A DNA stretch of 64,000 bases from an uncultured Aquimarina sp. (GCF_947500065.1 NZ_CANMQT010000001.1:124001-188000), one strand, 5' to 3'; shown: positions 46,378 to 55,701, numbered from the stretch's first letter. Notes: generated by a model from the letters alone, not told the origin. Translations and numbers: made by a program.

Positions 46378-46407
46378 CTAAAGTAGCTAAAACTAAAACT
46401 ATACAAA
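46378..46407 (-). promoter_or_regulatory. Candidate promoter of the pheA leader
   Basis: On the minus strand TTTG (46407-46404) is followed by 18 nt and TACTTTAG (46385-46378), one mismatch to TAnnTTTG. A transcript would start about 15 nt before the leader ATG. A similar TACTTTAG occurs upstream of tdh. Confidence 0.55.
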
Positions 46408-46456
46408 ATAAATTTTCGTTTTTTTCATCGAATCCTACCTATTATCATTAAATATC

Positions 46457-46486
46457 AAATATTTCATAAGAATCTATGAAATATTT
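46457..46486. other. 12-bp inverted repeat upstream of the pheA promoter
   Basis: A perfect 12-bp inverted repeat, aaatatttcata / tatgaaatattt, with a 6-nt loop lies between the kbl stop and the pheA promoter. It could end kbl transcripts or be an operator, but it lacks a U-tract on the minus strand beyond GATATTT. Confidence 0.45.
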
Positions 46487-46531
46487 TAAATAAACAACCC
46501 AGTATAATAAGAATCTTCTAAGTTTTTGAAC

Positions 46532-46547
46532 ACTAACAAACGTTAGT
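46532..46547 (-). terminator. Short hairpin after kbl
   Basis: Stem actaac / gttagt with a 4-nt loop, 3 bp past the kbl stop. No U-tract follows, so it may be only a transcript end or processing hairpin. Confidence 0.35.
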
Positions 46548-46549
46548 AA

Positions 46550-47737
46550 TTATATTACACTCAGCTCTTTACCAACTTTAGTAAATGCTTTTACTGCTTT
46601 TTCTAGATGTTCGCGATCGTGTCCTGCTGATAATTGCACTCTAATTCGTGCTTTACCCTGAGGAACTACCGGATAGAAAAACCCAATAACATAAATACCT
46701 TCATCTAACAATTTTGCGGCAAATTCCTGTGCTAATGTTGCCTCATATAACATAACTGGAACAATAGGATGATCTCCTGGAACAATATCAAATCCTGCCG
46801 CAGTCATCTCTGATCTGAAATATTTTGTGTTTTCTTCCAGTTTATCTCTAAGCACTGTAGAAGAGCTAAGCAAATCCAACACCTTAATAGATGCTCCTAC
46901 TATAGATGGAGCAACTGTATTAGAAAACAAATAAGGTCTGGAACGTTGTCTTAACATATCCACAATTTCCTTTCTCGCAGCAGTAAAACCACCTGAAGCT
47001 CCACCAAGAGCTTTACCATACGTTCCTGTAATAATATCAATTCTCCCCATTACATCACGATATTCATGCGTTCCACGACCAGTTTTACCTAGGAAACCTG
47101 TAGAATGACATTCATCTATCATCACCATTGCTTGATATTTATCTGATAAATCACAAATTTTATCCAATTGCGCGATCGTACCATCCATAGAAAAAGAACC
47201 ATCAGTAACAATTAATATTCTTCTTGATCCTTCTGCAGATTGAAGCTGCTTTTCCAGATCTACCATATTATTATGTTCATATCTGAAACGTTTTGCCTTA
47301 CACAAACGAATCCCGTCAATAATAGAAGCATGATTTAGAGAATCAGAAATTATCGCATCTTCTGCAGTAAGAATAGGTTCAAAAACCCCTCCGTTTGCAT
47401 CAAAAGCTGCGGCATACAAAATACAATCTTCCATCCCTAAAAACTCTGCTGTCTTGTGTTCCAATTCCTTATGGATATCTTGTGTCCCACAAATAAAACG
47501 CACAGATGACAATCCATATCCATGAGAATCAATTGCTTCTTTACCAGCTTTTATAACATCAGGATGAGATGAAAGCCCTAAATAATTATTGGCACAAAAA
47601 TTCAATACATTTTTTGTATTTATAGTATCTATTTTTGCTCCTTGCGGAGTTGTTATTATTCTTTCGGATTTATATAAACCTGCAGATTTAATATCATCTA
47701 GCTCTTTTTGTAAATCATTTTTAATATTTGAAAACAT
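46550..47737 (-). CDS. kbl: 2-amino-3-ketobutyrate CoA ligase (glycine C-acetyltransferase)
   Basis: PLP enzyme that splits 2-amino-3-ketobutyrate with CoA to glycine and acetyl-CoA, the second step of threonine catabolism. The 395-aa protein has [14 protein letters not shown] near the N-terminus, the cofactor region [10 protein letters not shown] (about residue 207) and the PLP lysine in [13 protein letters not shown] (about 240). It is 70 bp downstream of tdh on the same strand. Confidence 0.95.
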   Translation of the reverse strand: MFSNIKNDLQKELDDIKSAGLYKSERIITTPQGAKIDTINTKNVLNFCANNYLGLSSHPDVIKAGKEAIDSHGYGLSSVRFICGTQDIHKELEHKTAEFLGMEDCILYAAAFDANGGVFEPILTAEDAIISDSLNHASIIDGIRLCKAKRFRYEHNNMVDLEKQLQSAEGSRRILIVTDGSFSMDGTIAQLDKICDLSDKYQAMVMIDECHSTGFLGKTGRGTHEYRDVMGRIDIITGTYGKALGGASGGFTAARKEIVDMLRQRSRPYLFSNTVAPSIVGASIKVLDLLSSSTVLRDKLEENTKYFRSEMTAAGFDIVPGDHPIVPVMLYEATLAQEFAAKLLDEGIYVIGFFYPVVPQGKARIRVQLSAGHDREHLEKAVKAFTKVGKELSVI

Positions 47738-47807
47738 GATGTATTCTTTATTTTTGTTATCTATCTATTTGAAAAAAAGGTATTCGAACGTCTGAAACTT
47801 ATATTAG

Positions 47808-48782
47808 CTAAAACATTAGAATCTCTTTATTTCTTGAACCTTTTTTATATTTTTCTTGTAATTTTTCCACCATTATCTCTGTAATATCTTTCAGATCAAA
47901 TGCTGGTTGCCATCCCCAATCTTGGGTTGCGGAAGCATCATCAATTGATTTTGGCCATCTTGAAGCTATTTCCTGTCTAAAATCAGGTTTATATTTCACT
48001 TTAAAATCAGGATATAATTTACGAATTTCTGTAACAACTTCTTCTGGAGAAAAACTAATTCCTGCAATATTATATGATGTCCTTACAGTAATACTTTCCT
48101 TTGGAGCTTCCATCAATTCTATTGTAGCTCTTATAGCATCTTCCATAAAGATCATAGGAAGCATAGTGTCCTCTTTAAGAAAGCAATTAAAATCTTCTTT
48201 TAATACCGCTTTATGATAAATATCTACTGCGTAATCTGTCGTTCCTCCTCCAGGTAACGACTGGTATCCTATAACTCCAGGGTATCGAATAGATCTAATA
48301 TCCAGGCCGTATCTAAGGAAATAATACTGCGCCCAATTTTCTCCTGCTGCTTTGCTAATACCATATACTGTAGCTGGATTAAGATATGCATCATCCGGCG
48401 TATTCTCCAAAGGAGCTCCTTCTCCGAAAACAGCTATAGAACTTGGAAAAAACACTTTATCAATAGTATTCTTTCTAGATACTTCCAAAACATTAAACAA
48501 TGTTTTCATGTTAATATCCCAAGTAGCTAATGGAGTTTCTTCTCCTTTTGCTGATAAAATTGCCGCTAGATGATAGATTTGAGTTATTTTATGTTTTGTA
48601 ACTACCTCTTGAATTCTATGAATATCGGTAGCATCAATTATCTCAAATATCCCTTTATAATTCTCTCTTGTTCTAAGATCAGAAGCAATTACATGATCAT
48701 CTCCAAACTTCTTCTGTAACTCTCCTGTAAGTACTGAACCTAATTGCCCATTTGCTCCAATTACTAAAATTTTTGTATCCAT
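47808..48782 (-). CDS. NAD-dependent L-threonine 3-dehydrogenase (SDR/epimerase type)
   Basis: The 324-aa extended SDR protein has GANGQLG (about residue 8), the YGISK active-site motif (about residue 140) and the family-typical C-terminal SFSPEEVV segment. It oxidises L-threonine to 2-amino-3-ketobutyrate. It belongs to the epimerase-like Tdh class rather than the zinc-dependent MDR class. Pairing with kbl supports the call. Confidence 0.9.
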   Translation of the reverse strand: MDTKILVIGANGQLGSVLTGELQKKFGDDHVIASDLRTRENYKGIFEIIDATDIHRIQEVVTKHKITQIYHLAAILSAKGEETPLATWDINMKTLFNVLEVSRKNTIDKVFFPSSIAVFGEGAPLENTPDDAYLNPATVYGISKAAGENWAQYYFLRYGLDIRSIRYPGVIGYQSLPGGGTTDYAVDIYHKAVLKEDFNCFLKEDTMLPMIFMEDAIRATIELMEAPKESITVRTSYNIAGISFSPEEVVTEIRKLYPDFKVKYKPDFRQEIASRWPKSIDDASATQDWGWQPAFDLKDITEIMVEKLQEKYKKGSRNKEILMF

Positions 48783-48800
48783 ATTCCTTCTTAAAATTTT

Positions 48801-48833
48801 AACACAAACAAGTGTTATTTACTCACTAAAGTA
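48801..48833 (-). promoter_or_regulatory. tdh promoter and possible Lrp-type operator
   Basis: The minus strand has TACTTTAG (48833-48826), near the -7 consensus, and a 16-bp inverted repeat aacac-n6-gtgtt (48801-48816) between it and the tdh ATG. The divergent gene encodes an Lrp/AsnC regulator, so an operator is plausible; -33 is weak (TTCG at 20 nt). Confidence 0.4.
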
Positions 48834-48966
48834 ATAATAGCAACTTTTATATCCGAATTAACCCCGTAATTAAGTAATTATTCCTTCATATTTTAATATT
48901 TAAAACTACATTTACTTTTTACAATGTTTAATTCACTATTTTTAAGTAATTTTTTAACCATAAGTC

Positions 48967-49428
48967 ATGGAGCAATTAGATCAAACAGATATTACTATTC
49001 TCAGAATTTTACAAAAGGATTCTAAGAAAACAGCCAAAGAAATTGCTACAATTCTCAACATAACTCCATCACCTGTTTATGAGAGAGTTAGAAGATTAGA
49101 GAAACAAGGTTTCATTAAAAAATATGTAGCGATTTTAGACAAGAAACTGATTGACAGATCTATAACAACTATCTGCCAGGTTTCTATGCGATATCACAAC
49201 GAAGCATTCATTGAAAAATTCGAAGAGCAGATTCAAAATTTAGAAGAAGTTCAGGAATGTTATCATATGGCAGGGCAAGTTGATTTTATCTTAAAAATTC
49301 ATACCAAAAGCCTTGAAGAATACCACGACTTTGTAAAAACTAAGCTTTCTAAAATTGAGAATATTGGTGTTTTGAATAGTACATTCGTTTTAAAAGAAAT
49401 CAAACATTCATCGGAGTTTTATATTTGA
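48967..49428 (+). CDS. Lrp/AsnC-family transcriptional regulator
   Basis: The 153-aa protein has an N-terminal helix-turn-helix (LDQTDITILRILQKDSKKTA, about residues 3-60) and a C-terminal RAM ligand-binding domain with the VQECYHMAGQVDFILKI signature. Members respond to amino acids. It is divergent from tdh-kbl, so it may control threonine use; the effector is unknown. Confidence 0.92.
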   Translation: MEQLDQTDITILRILQKDSKKTAKEIATILNITPSPVYERVRRLEKQGFIKKYVAILDKKLIDRSITTICQVSMRYHNEAFIEKFEEQIQNLEEVQECYHMAGQVDFILKIHTKSLEEYHDFVKTKLSKIENIGVLNSTFVLKEIKHSSEFYI

Positions 49429-49478
49429 TAGAAACATAAATATCATTAAAACTCGTTAGCATAGGAAAGTTTATTGTC

Positions 49479-49486
49479 TATTTTTG
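49479..49486 (+). promoter_or_regulatory. -7 element of gldA
   Basis: The sequence tatttttg is an exact TAnnTTTG match, 15 bp before the ATG at 49501. It overlaps the upstream in-frame TTG at 49474, which argues against that codon as the start. Confidence 0.55.
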
Positions 49487-49500
49487 ATAAAAATTATTTC

Positions 49501-50394
49501 ATGTCAATCTCAGTTTCGAATATTTCTAAGATATATGATAACCAAAATGCTTTAAAAGAAATTTCTTTTGAAGTAAAGCAAGGAGAAATTGTTGGTTTTT
49601 TAGGGCCTAATGGCGCGGGAAAATCTACAATGATGAAAATCTTAACCACGTACCTAGATCCTTCTGAAGGGGAAGCCTTGGTAAATGGTTTTGATATAAA
49701 CACACAACCAATTGATGTGCAAAGGAGTGTTGGTTATCTTCCTGAACACAACCCTTTATATCTGGAAATGTATGTAAGAGAATATTTATCTTTCAACGCT
49801 CAGGTTTATAAAATTTCGAAATCAAGAATAGAAGAAGTAATTAGATTAACTGGTCTTACTCCAGAATCGAATAAAAAAATAAATCAACTATCCAAAGGGT
49901 ATCGTCAACGTGTTGGATTGGCTTGTGCGCTCTTGCACGACCCAAAGGTTTTAATACTTGATGAACCTACTACTGGCCTTGATCCAAATCAACTTGTAGA
50001 AATTAGAGAATTAATTAAATCGGTCGGTCAGGAAAAAACGGTCTTTCTTTCTACACATATTATGCAAGAAGTCGAAGCCATGTGTGATCGTGTAATTATT
50101 ATCAATCAAGGAGAAATAGTAGCTGATATGAATCTAAACGAAATGATCGATCAAAATGATCAAATTGTTGAGGTAGAATTTGATTATCGTATTGAGGAAG
50201 CTTTCTTACTAAAACTTGACCATATCAAAAATGTTAAAAACATTCATGGATTTTCCTACCAACTCACATTTAACACTGCAACTGATATGCGCCCAGTTGT
50301 TTTTGATTTTGCCCATGATAATGAATTAAAAATTCTTCAATTATCTAGAAAAAACAAAGATTTAGAGAGTCTATTTAGAGAGTTAACAAGCTAG
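49501..50394 (+). CDS. gldA: Gliding motility ABC transporter ATP-binding subunit GldA
   Basis: ATP-binding subunit of the GldAFG complex associated with gliding motility. The product (297 aa from ATG 49501) has Walker A GPNGAGKST, the signature LSKGYRQR, Walker B VLILDEPTTGLD and the switch His in LSTHIMQE. It begins MSISVSNISKIYDNQ, as other GldA proteins do. I reject the longer frame from TTG 49474 because it overlaps the -7 element. gldF and gldG are not in this window. Confidence 0.92.
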   Translation: MSISVSNISKIYDNQNALKEISFEVKQGEIVGFLGPNGAGKSTMMKILTTYLDPSEGEALVNGFDINTQPIDVQRSVGYLPEHNPLYLEMYVREYLSFNAQVYKISKSRIEEVIRLTGLTPESNKKINQLSKGYRQRVGLACALLHDPKVLILDEPTTGLDPNQLVEIRELIKSVGQEKTVFLSTHIMQEVEAMCDRVIIINQGEIVADMNLNEMIDQNDQIVEVEFDYRIEEAFLLKLDHIKNVKNIHGFSYQLTFNTATDMRPVVFDFAHDNELKILQLSRKNKDLESLFRELTS

Positions 50395-50398
50395 CTTT

Positions 50399-50421
50399 TT
50401 TTTAGAACAACTTTCTAAAAA
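50399..50421. terminator. Possible bidirectional terminator between gldA and the response regulator
   Basis: A 9-bp stem tttttagaa / ttctaaaaa with a 5-nt loop starts 5 bp past the gldA stop and overlaps the end of the convergent response regulator. It is AU-rich and lacks a clean U-tract, so it is only a candidate. Confidence 0.4.
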
Positions 50422-50819
50422 GCATTTTCAAAATCCTGTAAAACTTCTTTAAGCTTTTGTACCGATATAGGCTTAACTATATAATCACTTACTCCTTCAT
50501 ATGATTTAGCTCTTAAAACATCTTCTGGATCTACAGATGAAGAAACTACATAAATAAGTATTTTCTTATCACAAGGTATTTTAATAAATTCTTCTAAAAA
50601 TTGCCACCCATCTAATATCGGCATATTTAAATCCAATAAAATAATATCCGGCAATTTTTCTTTTGCAGAAATAATCGCTCTCAAATTATTTAATCCGTCT
50701 TGACCATTTTTAAAAACCATGATTCCTTCACAAAAGTTAATCAATTCCATAACTTTTTTGATTCCAAAAACAAAAATGGGATCGTCATCTATAATGCAAG
50801 CGATATCAATTCTTTTCAT
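50415..50819 (-). CDS. Single-domain response regulator
   Basis: The 134-aa receiver-only protein has the acidic pocket (IDDDP), the phospho-acceptor Asp in LLDLNMPILDGW (about residue 65), the Ser of VVSSS and the Lys of IVKPIS, so it is a canonical receiver. Its start overlaps the end of the upstream PAS kinase by 14 bp, so they form a partner pair. It has no output domain; it may act by protein contact, as with CheY-like Rcp regulators of phytochrome-type kinases. Confidence 0.92.
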   Translation of the reverse strand: MKRIDIACIIDDDPIFVFGIKKVMELINFCEGIMVFKNGQDGLNNLRAIISAKEKLPDIILLDLNMPILDGWQFLEEFIKIPCDKKILIYVVSSSVDPEDVLRAKSYEGVSDYIVKPISVQKLKEVLQDFENAF

Positions 50820-53499
50820 ATTTCATGTAAATTTTAAAAATTGTCCCATGGTTTACTTTACTTTCTACTTCAATGCGGCCTCCGATTGCTTCCACCTGAT
50901 TTTTAGTAATAAACAATCCAATACCTCTAGATTTATCAATATTAGGGTGAAATGTTTTATACATTCCAAATAACTTTGATCGATGTTTTTTTAAATCGAT
51001 TCCCAATCCATTATCCTCAATTCTCAATGCTACTTCTTCTTCCCTAACAATAGCACTTAAAGTTATATGACTATCTCTTTCTTTTGAACTGTATTTAATT
51101 CCATTGGTAATAAAGTTAAGTATGATACTATCCAAATACGCAGGAATGGCCAACACCTTTATATCCTCATCTACCTGATTATTAATGATCACATTAGACT
51201 CAATAGCAATTGCATGCACACTTTTAGTAGCTTCGTCAATAGTTTTTTTCAAACCTACAGGTACTAAACTTTCATTTATTGAAGTGTTAATCAAAACGAC
51301 TTCGTTTAAATGAGAAATTGTCTCAGAAAGGTTTGTGGATGCTATCTTAAAAAGTTGAATAATCTCATTATCCCCCATTTTTGGATTTTCTTGAATAAAT
51401 AAATCTAAGAGCATTTCAAAATTCCCTGAATGAGATTTAAGGTTATGCGAAACAATATGCGCAAAATTTTTCAATCTCCTATTTTGACCTTCTGCTACAT
51501 TTAATAAAGATTTTAATTCTTCTTTTTTCTTTATTTTGGTTATGTCCGAAACATGGATTACCAAGCCACCTACTTTATTCTCATTAGAATACCAAGGACA
51601 CAACTCCCAAGACAACCATTGCGTAGTTCCATCTTTTTTTTCTATACATTCTTCTTCATTTTTAATGATCTCCCCTTCAAGGCATTTTTGATAATTAGAT
51701 TTCCATTTTTCTCCTACTTCGGGGAGGATTTCAAAATGAGATTCACCAATAACCTCTTTACCCTTGATGTCATAAACTTCGAACCATTTTTTTGAAGCTG
51801 CTAAATAATTCATTTCATTATCAAACATAGCCATCGCACTCGGCGTTTGTTCAATAAAAAGTCTATTACGCTCAAAATCTTTTTTCTTTTCAGTTATTTC
51901 CTGATGAGATCCAACCATCCACTCCGGATTTCCCTCAGAATCCCAACTTACAACTTTACCTTTATCTAGCACCCAAATCCAATCTCCATTTTTATGCTTC
52001 ATTCTAAACTCACACTCATAAAAAGGTGTTTTCTTGGTAAAATGATCTTTTAAAAGTTTATTTGATTTATCTTGATCTTCTATGGTTGAATGTTGAAGCC
52101 AAGTATTCAAAGAAATTGGTTCTAACTCAGAAAGCGAGTATCCTATCATTTCGGCCCATCGTTCATTAAGAATTGTTTCCCCTGTTTTCACGTTCCACTG
52201 CCAAGTACCTAACCCTGTACCTTCAATAATATGCTCAAAATGAACCATTTGCTTCTGAAGGTCCTTTTCACTTATACGTAACTGAGATTCTATCAATTTC
52301 ATTCTAGTAATATCCGCTGTATACATTAAAATTCCACCGACTGTGTTATCATTTATATACCAAGGACGAAGCTCCCAAGTAAGCCATTGGACTGATCCAT
52401 CTAATCTTTCGAAGCGATCCTCATCACTTTTTAACACTTTGCCTGCCAAACATTCTTGATGATCGGCTTTCCATCTATCTCCTATTTCGGGAAAAACTTC
52501 ATAATGTGATTTCCCAATTATATTTTTATCTTCAATATTATAATCCTCAATCCACTTCAGTGAAGTTGCCAAATACCGCATATTAGTATCAAACATGGCA
52601 ATTGCTGTTGGCGCTTGCTCTATAAAAAGTCGATTTTTTTCGAATGCTTTTTTACTATCTGTAATTTCCTGATGTGATCCTATCATCCATTCCGGATTCC
52701 CATGATCATCCCAACTAATTACCTTTCCTTTATCTAACACCCAAATATATTCTCCATTTTTATGTTTCATCCTAGCCTCGCAATCATAAACAGATGTTTT
52801 CCCAGCAAAATGTTCTTGCAAAAGCTTATTTGATTTCTCTAGATCATCAGGATGAGAGTGTTCCATCCAGGTATTTATAGTTATTGGTGTTAGTTCTGAA
52901 AGAGTGTATCCGATAATTTCTGCCCAACGTTCATTAAAAATAGTTTCGCCTGTCTGTACATTCCATCGCCAAGTACCTAGGTCAGTTCCATCAATAATAT
53001 GTTCAAAATTACTTATTTGTTTTTTAAGATCTTCTTCTGCTTTTTTTAGTTTTGTTATATCTGTATGCGCTCCGAGCATTTTTCTTGGCACACCTTGATC
53101 ATCACGTATTATAATCCCTCTACACTGAATCCACACCGTATATCCTAACTTATGACGATATCTTACAATTTGATCAAATGGATATGTAGGGTCTTGAGAG
53201 TGTTTAGAAAAATTTGCATATACCTGTTCTAAATCTTCTTTAAATATTATATCCTGCCAAGAAGAGGTTTTATGGGGCATCTTATCCGGATCATATCCTA
53301 ATGTAATCCAAAATCTGGGGTTCATCCATTCATTTTCAGGTTGATCTAAATCCCAAAACCAAAGTCCATCAATGGCGGCTTCTTGCAAAAATTCAAAAAT
53401 CAAACTATCCTGTTTAACAAGACTGTATAACTCTCTTTTTAAATAATTCTCTTTATCACCTAAAACAGTATCCAACTCCATATGTTCTTTTTCTTTCAT
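50806..53499 (-). CDS. Multi-PAS sensor histidine kinase with duplicated PAS pair
   Basis: The 897-aa soluble kinase has no membrane span. It contains five PAS domains at about residues 30-150, 165-285, 290-405, 421-541 and 546-655, then a dimerisation/phosphoacceptor segment (FAHIVSHNLKSHSGN, His685) and an HATPase domain (about 780-895, N box NFITNGIKYSS, G1 DNGLGI, G2 GIGLFI). PAS4 and PAS5 repeat PAS2 and PAS3 with an offset of 256 residues, the first pair about 70% identical by eye. The Pro after the phospho-His region is absent, as in other HWE-like or HisKA variants. Paired with the single-domain response regulator downstream. Confidence 0.9.
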   Translation of the reverse strand: MKEKEHMELDTVLGDKENYLKRELYSLVKQDSLIFEFLQEAAIDGLWFWDLDQPENEWMNPRFWITLGYDPDKMPHKTSSWQDIIFKEDLEQVYANFSKHSQDPTYPFDQIVRYRHKLGYTVWIQCRGIIIRDDQGVPRKMLGAHTDITKLKKAEEDLKKQISNFEHIIDGTDLGTWRWNVQTGETIFNERWAEIIGYTLSELTPITINTWMEHSHPDDLEKSNKLLQEHFAGKTSVYDCEARMKHKNGEYIWVLDKGKVISWDDHGNPEWMIGSHQEITDSKKAFEKNRLFIEQAPTAIAMFDTNMRYLATSLKWIEDYNIEDKNIIGKSHYEVFPEIGDRWKADHQECLAGKVLKSDEDRFERLDGSVQWLTWELRPWYINDNTVGGILMYTADITRMKLIESQLRISEKDLQKQMVHFEHIIEGTGLGTWQWNVKTGETILNERWAEMIGYSLSELEPISLNTWLQHSTIEDQDKSNKLLKDHFTKKTPFYECEFRMKHKNGDWIWVLDKGKVVSWDSEGNPEWMVGSHQEITEKKKDFERNRLFIEQTPSAMAMFDNEMNYLAASKKWFEVYDIKGKEVIGESHFEILPEVGEKWKSNYQKCLEGEIIKNEEECIEKKDGTTQWLSWELCPWYSNENKVGGLVIHVSDITKIKKKEELKSLLNVAEGQNRRLKNFAHIVSHNLKSHSGNFEMLLDLFIQENPKMGDNEIIQLFKIASTNLSETISHLNEVVLINTSINESLVPVGLKKTIDEATKSVHAIAIESNVIINNQVDEDIKVLAIPAYLDSIILNFITNGIKYSSKERDSHITLSAIVREEEVALRIEDNGLGIDLKKHRSKLFGMYKTFHPNIDKSRGIGLFITKNQVEAIGGRIEVESKVNHGTIFKIYMKYEKN

Positions 53500-53815
53500 A
53501 GTGCTTTTTTTCAGGTTTTAAAATAGGGACATCCTATTGGAAGAGTTATATCAATTTATGAATTATTAATCACTTTAGACAATAACAAAACCACAATAAT
53601 TTTATGGTATTAGCACCAATATAAGTTTATGAAAAATTAGACTAAAAAGTCATATTTAAACGAAAGACTCAATAAAAACAACGCTTGAAGAGTGTTTTGA
53701 AAATATAAAAGCAGTAAAATTTTATTGAAATAAATTTTAAATTAGAAAAACACTTAGGTCCTAAAATGTTTTATTAAGAGAATATTCCCTATGAAATTTA
53801 ATACAAAACCTCTTT
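53500..53815. other. Intergenic gap without recognised features
   Basis: The 316 bp between the kinase start and the stop of the DUF2807 lipoprotein gene is AT-rich. I see no reading frame, no RNA gene and no strong hairpin, and no -7 element that matches TAnnTTTG well on the minus strand. Confidence 0.6.
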
Positions 53816-54565
53816 TTATTGAAATATCAATCGACCTGTAAAAAACTCTTCTACTTCGATAACAGAAGGTCTATTTATTGAAATAACATCTCCAGTACTT
53901 CTTATTTCTCCAACAATCGATTGTTGTGGGTTAACAATTATTTTATTCGTACCTCTATGAAAAATTCCTATATTTTCTGCAATTAGATTCGCACCTTCGA
54001 ATCTTCCTGTTCCAGAGGCGAAAGTAACTTTTAAAACATTTGTCTCTCCAGAAATAAAAAATGTTGCAATATTATTACCTGTAACGGTTAAGTTTTCATT
54101 ATTTATCTCCAAATTGAAAGTTCCTGTGGTAGTGCCTTCAGTATCTTCTACAAAATCTTCTGACAATAAGGTTAAAGAAGGATACTTTAAAACTCCATCT
54201 GAAGATATATCAAATTGCGTGGCGCTTCTGATTTCAGTAATATTAGGAGCTGTAACAAAAACTCTAGTTTGATTAAAATCTCTAACAAAATTACAGTCAT
54301 TTGTATTCCTTAAAACTAAACGATCTCCTTCTACAATAGCAGATACTTCGTCTATCAAATTATCACCTGTTTCTATAACAACTGAAGTAATTTCTCCTTC
54401 TTTCAGAATTAGCTCTACATTAGGGTTTACTATAATTCTAGTAAAATCTGAGACACTAATTTCTTCTCTTACTATATCTCCGGTTCTTTGGAAACAATCT
54501 ATAGAATTTTCCGTATCACAAGCGATTACTCCAATCACTAATATTATAAAGACTAATTTTTTCAT
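53816..54565 (-). CDS. Head-GIN (DUF2807) lipoprotein
   Basis: The 249-aa protein has a lipoprotein signal with lipobox IAC (Cys16) and a DUF2807 beta-helix-like domain (about 25-245: ISVSDFTRIIVNPNVELILK, repeated Asn/Val/Ile turns). Such proteins are common in Bacteroidota and of unknown role at the envelope. Its start overlaps the upstream PagL-like gene by 4 bp. Confidence 0.8.
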   Translation of the reverse strand: MKKLVFIILVIGVIACDTENSIDCFQRTGDIVREEISVSDFTRIIVNPNVELILKEGEITSVVIETGDNLIDEVSAIVEGDRLVLRNTNDCNFVRDFNQTRVFVTAPNITEIRSATQFDISSDGVLKYPSLTLLSEDFVEDTEGTTTGTFNLEINNENLTVTGNNIATFFISGETNVLKVTFASGTGRFEGANLIAENIGIFHRGTNKIIVNPQQSIVGEIRSTGDVISINRPSVIEVEEFFTGRLIFQ

Positions 54566-55656
54566 AATCTGTATCCAATTGAAAATTCTACAGCTTCTGC
54601 CTTAGCCGCGTGCGACCTTACTGTAATTGATCCAAATATCTTTTTACTAAAGTAATATCGCGCTCCAAAACGATTATATACTTGTCCCTCAAAATCATAT
54701 GGATAATATAAATAGTATCCCAATTGAGTAAGTATTGATATTTTATTAATTCTTAATTCATGTCCTAAAAAGACTCCTACTCTTTTTGAATCTTCCTCAC
54801 CTGTAGTTCCATCTTTAAAGTCACCAGTAGATCTAAAATCAATAAATCGTTCTAGCGCTTCAGAAAAAAACAATTCCGCACCCAACTGAACGGAACTCTT
54901 TTTGTTTAGGCGTTTATCTGCAAACGCACCTATAGTAAGGAAAGGATATTGACCTGACCCAACAACATCACTTTCATTTATTCCTCCTCGAAAAATAAAT
55001 CCATAACCAATAGGTTCAGAACCTCTAACCGTTCCCTTTTCTTTTTCAATATATTCTGGATATTCTGTATCCAATGCATAATTTAGGCCTACATTAAAAA
55101 CGAACGTATTGGTACTCTTATTTGGTGCTTTAAAATTAGCATTGGAATAATGAATTACTCCAATCCCGGTCTGTAAACCTAATCCTCCTATTATATTTTC
55201 TCTTTTTAGGTTCAACATAGCAAAGGTAGAACTCATAAAATGAGATCCATAAGCTACATTTCTAAAATTATCATCTTCATCATATGGATTTGTGCCGTAC
55301 GCCAAACCCTGCCCAATTCGAAGCATCAAAATACGTTTAAAGAAATAAAAATTATAATGTGCGTAGAGCCCATAATTTTTACCCAAAAACTCGTTATCCA
55401 TATCTTGATAGATAAATGATACGCCATAATCCGGAGAATTATATAATTTTTGCCATTCCTTACTTCCAAAAGTTTTTCTATTCACAGAAAGAAGCACACC
55501 CGATGGGTGTCCTGTAATGAGATGCGATATATCAGGGTTATGTTTTAGGATTGTTCCATAGAAGTTATTCACATCAAAACTGTAATACTTCTTATCCTCT
55601 TGAGATTGCCCTATATAACCGAGAAATACTAGTAATAAGCAAACCTGTTTTATCAT
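54562..55656 (-). CDS. PagL-like lipid A deacylase / acyloxyacyl hydrolase family protein
   Basis: The 364-aa protein has a signal peptide (MIKQVCLLLVFLGYIGQSQ) and an outer membrane beta-barrel. The motif GVIHYSNANFKAP (about residue 170) resembles the active-site His-Ser of PagL lipid A 3-O-deacylase (HxSNA pattern). A role in lipid A remodelling is inferred. The -7 element TACATTTG ends 6 bp before the ATG. Confidence 0.8.
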   Translation of the reverse strand: MIKQVCLLLVFLGYIGQSQEDKKYYSFDVNNFYGTILKHNPDISHLITGHPSGVLLSVNRKTFGSKEWQKLYNSPDYGVSFIYQDMDNEFLGKNYGLYAHYNFYFFKRILMLRIGQGLAYGTNPYDEDDNFRNVAYGSHFMSSTFAMLNLKRENIIGGLGLQTGIGVIHYSNANFKAPNKSTNTFVFNVGLNYALDTEYPEYIEKEKGTVRGSEPIGYGFIFRGGINESDVVGSGQYPFLTIGAFADKRLNKKSSVQLGAELFFSEALERFIDFRSTGDFKDGTTGEEDSKRVGVFLGHELRINKISILTQLGYYLYYPYDFEGQVYNRFGARYYFSKKIFGSITVRSHAAKAEAVEFSIGYRL

Positions 55657-55661
55657 TCCGG

Positions 55662-55669
55662 CAAATGTA
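55662..55669 (-). promoter_or_regulatory. -7 element abutting the PagL-like start
   Basis: The minus strand reads TACATTTG (exact TAnnTTTG), 5 bp before the ATG at 55656. A start site at the usual distance would fall on or next to the ATG, implying a leaderless or very short-leader mRNA. -33 is not clear. Confidence 0.4.
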
Positions 55670-55701
55670 GTAATACCTTTTCAAATAAATGAATGTTTAT
55701 C

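Noticed and set aside
49474..49500. Longer gldA frame from TTG 49474
   Set aside because: The TTG lies at the -7 element; ATG 49501 matches GldA proteins.
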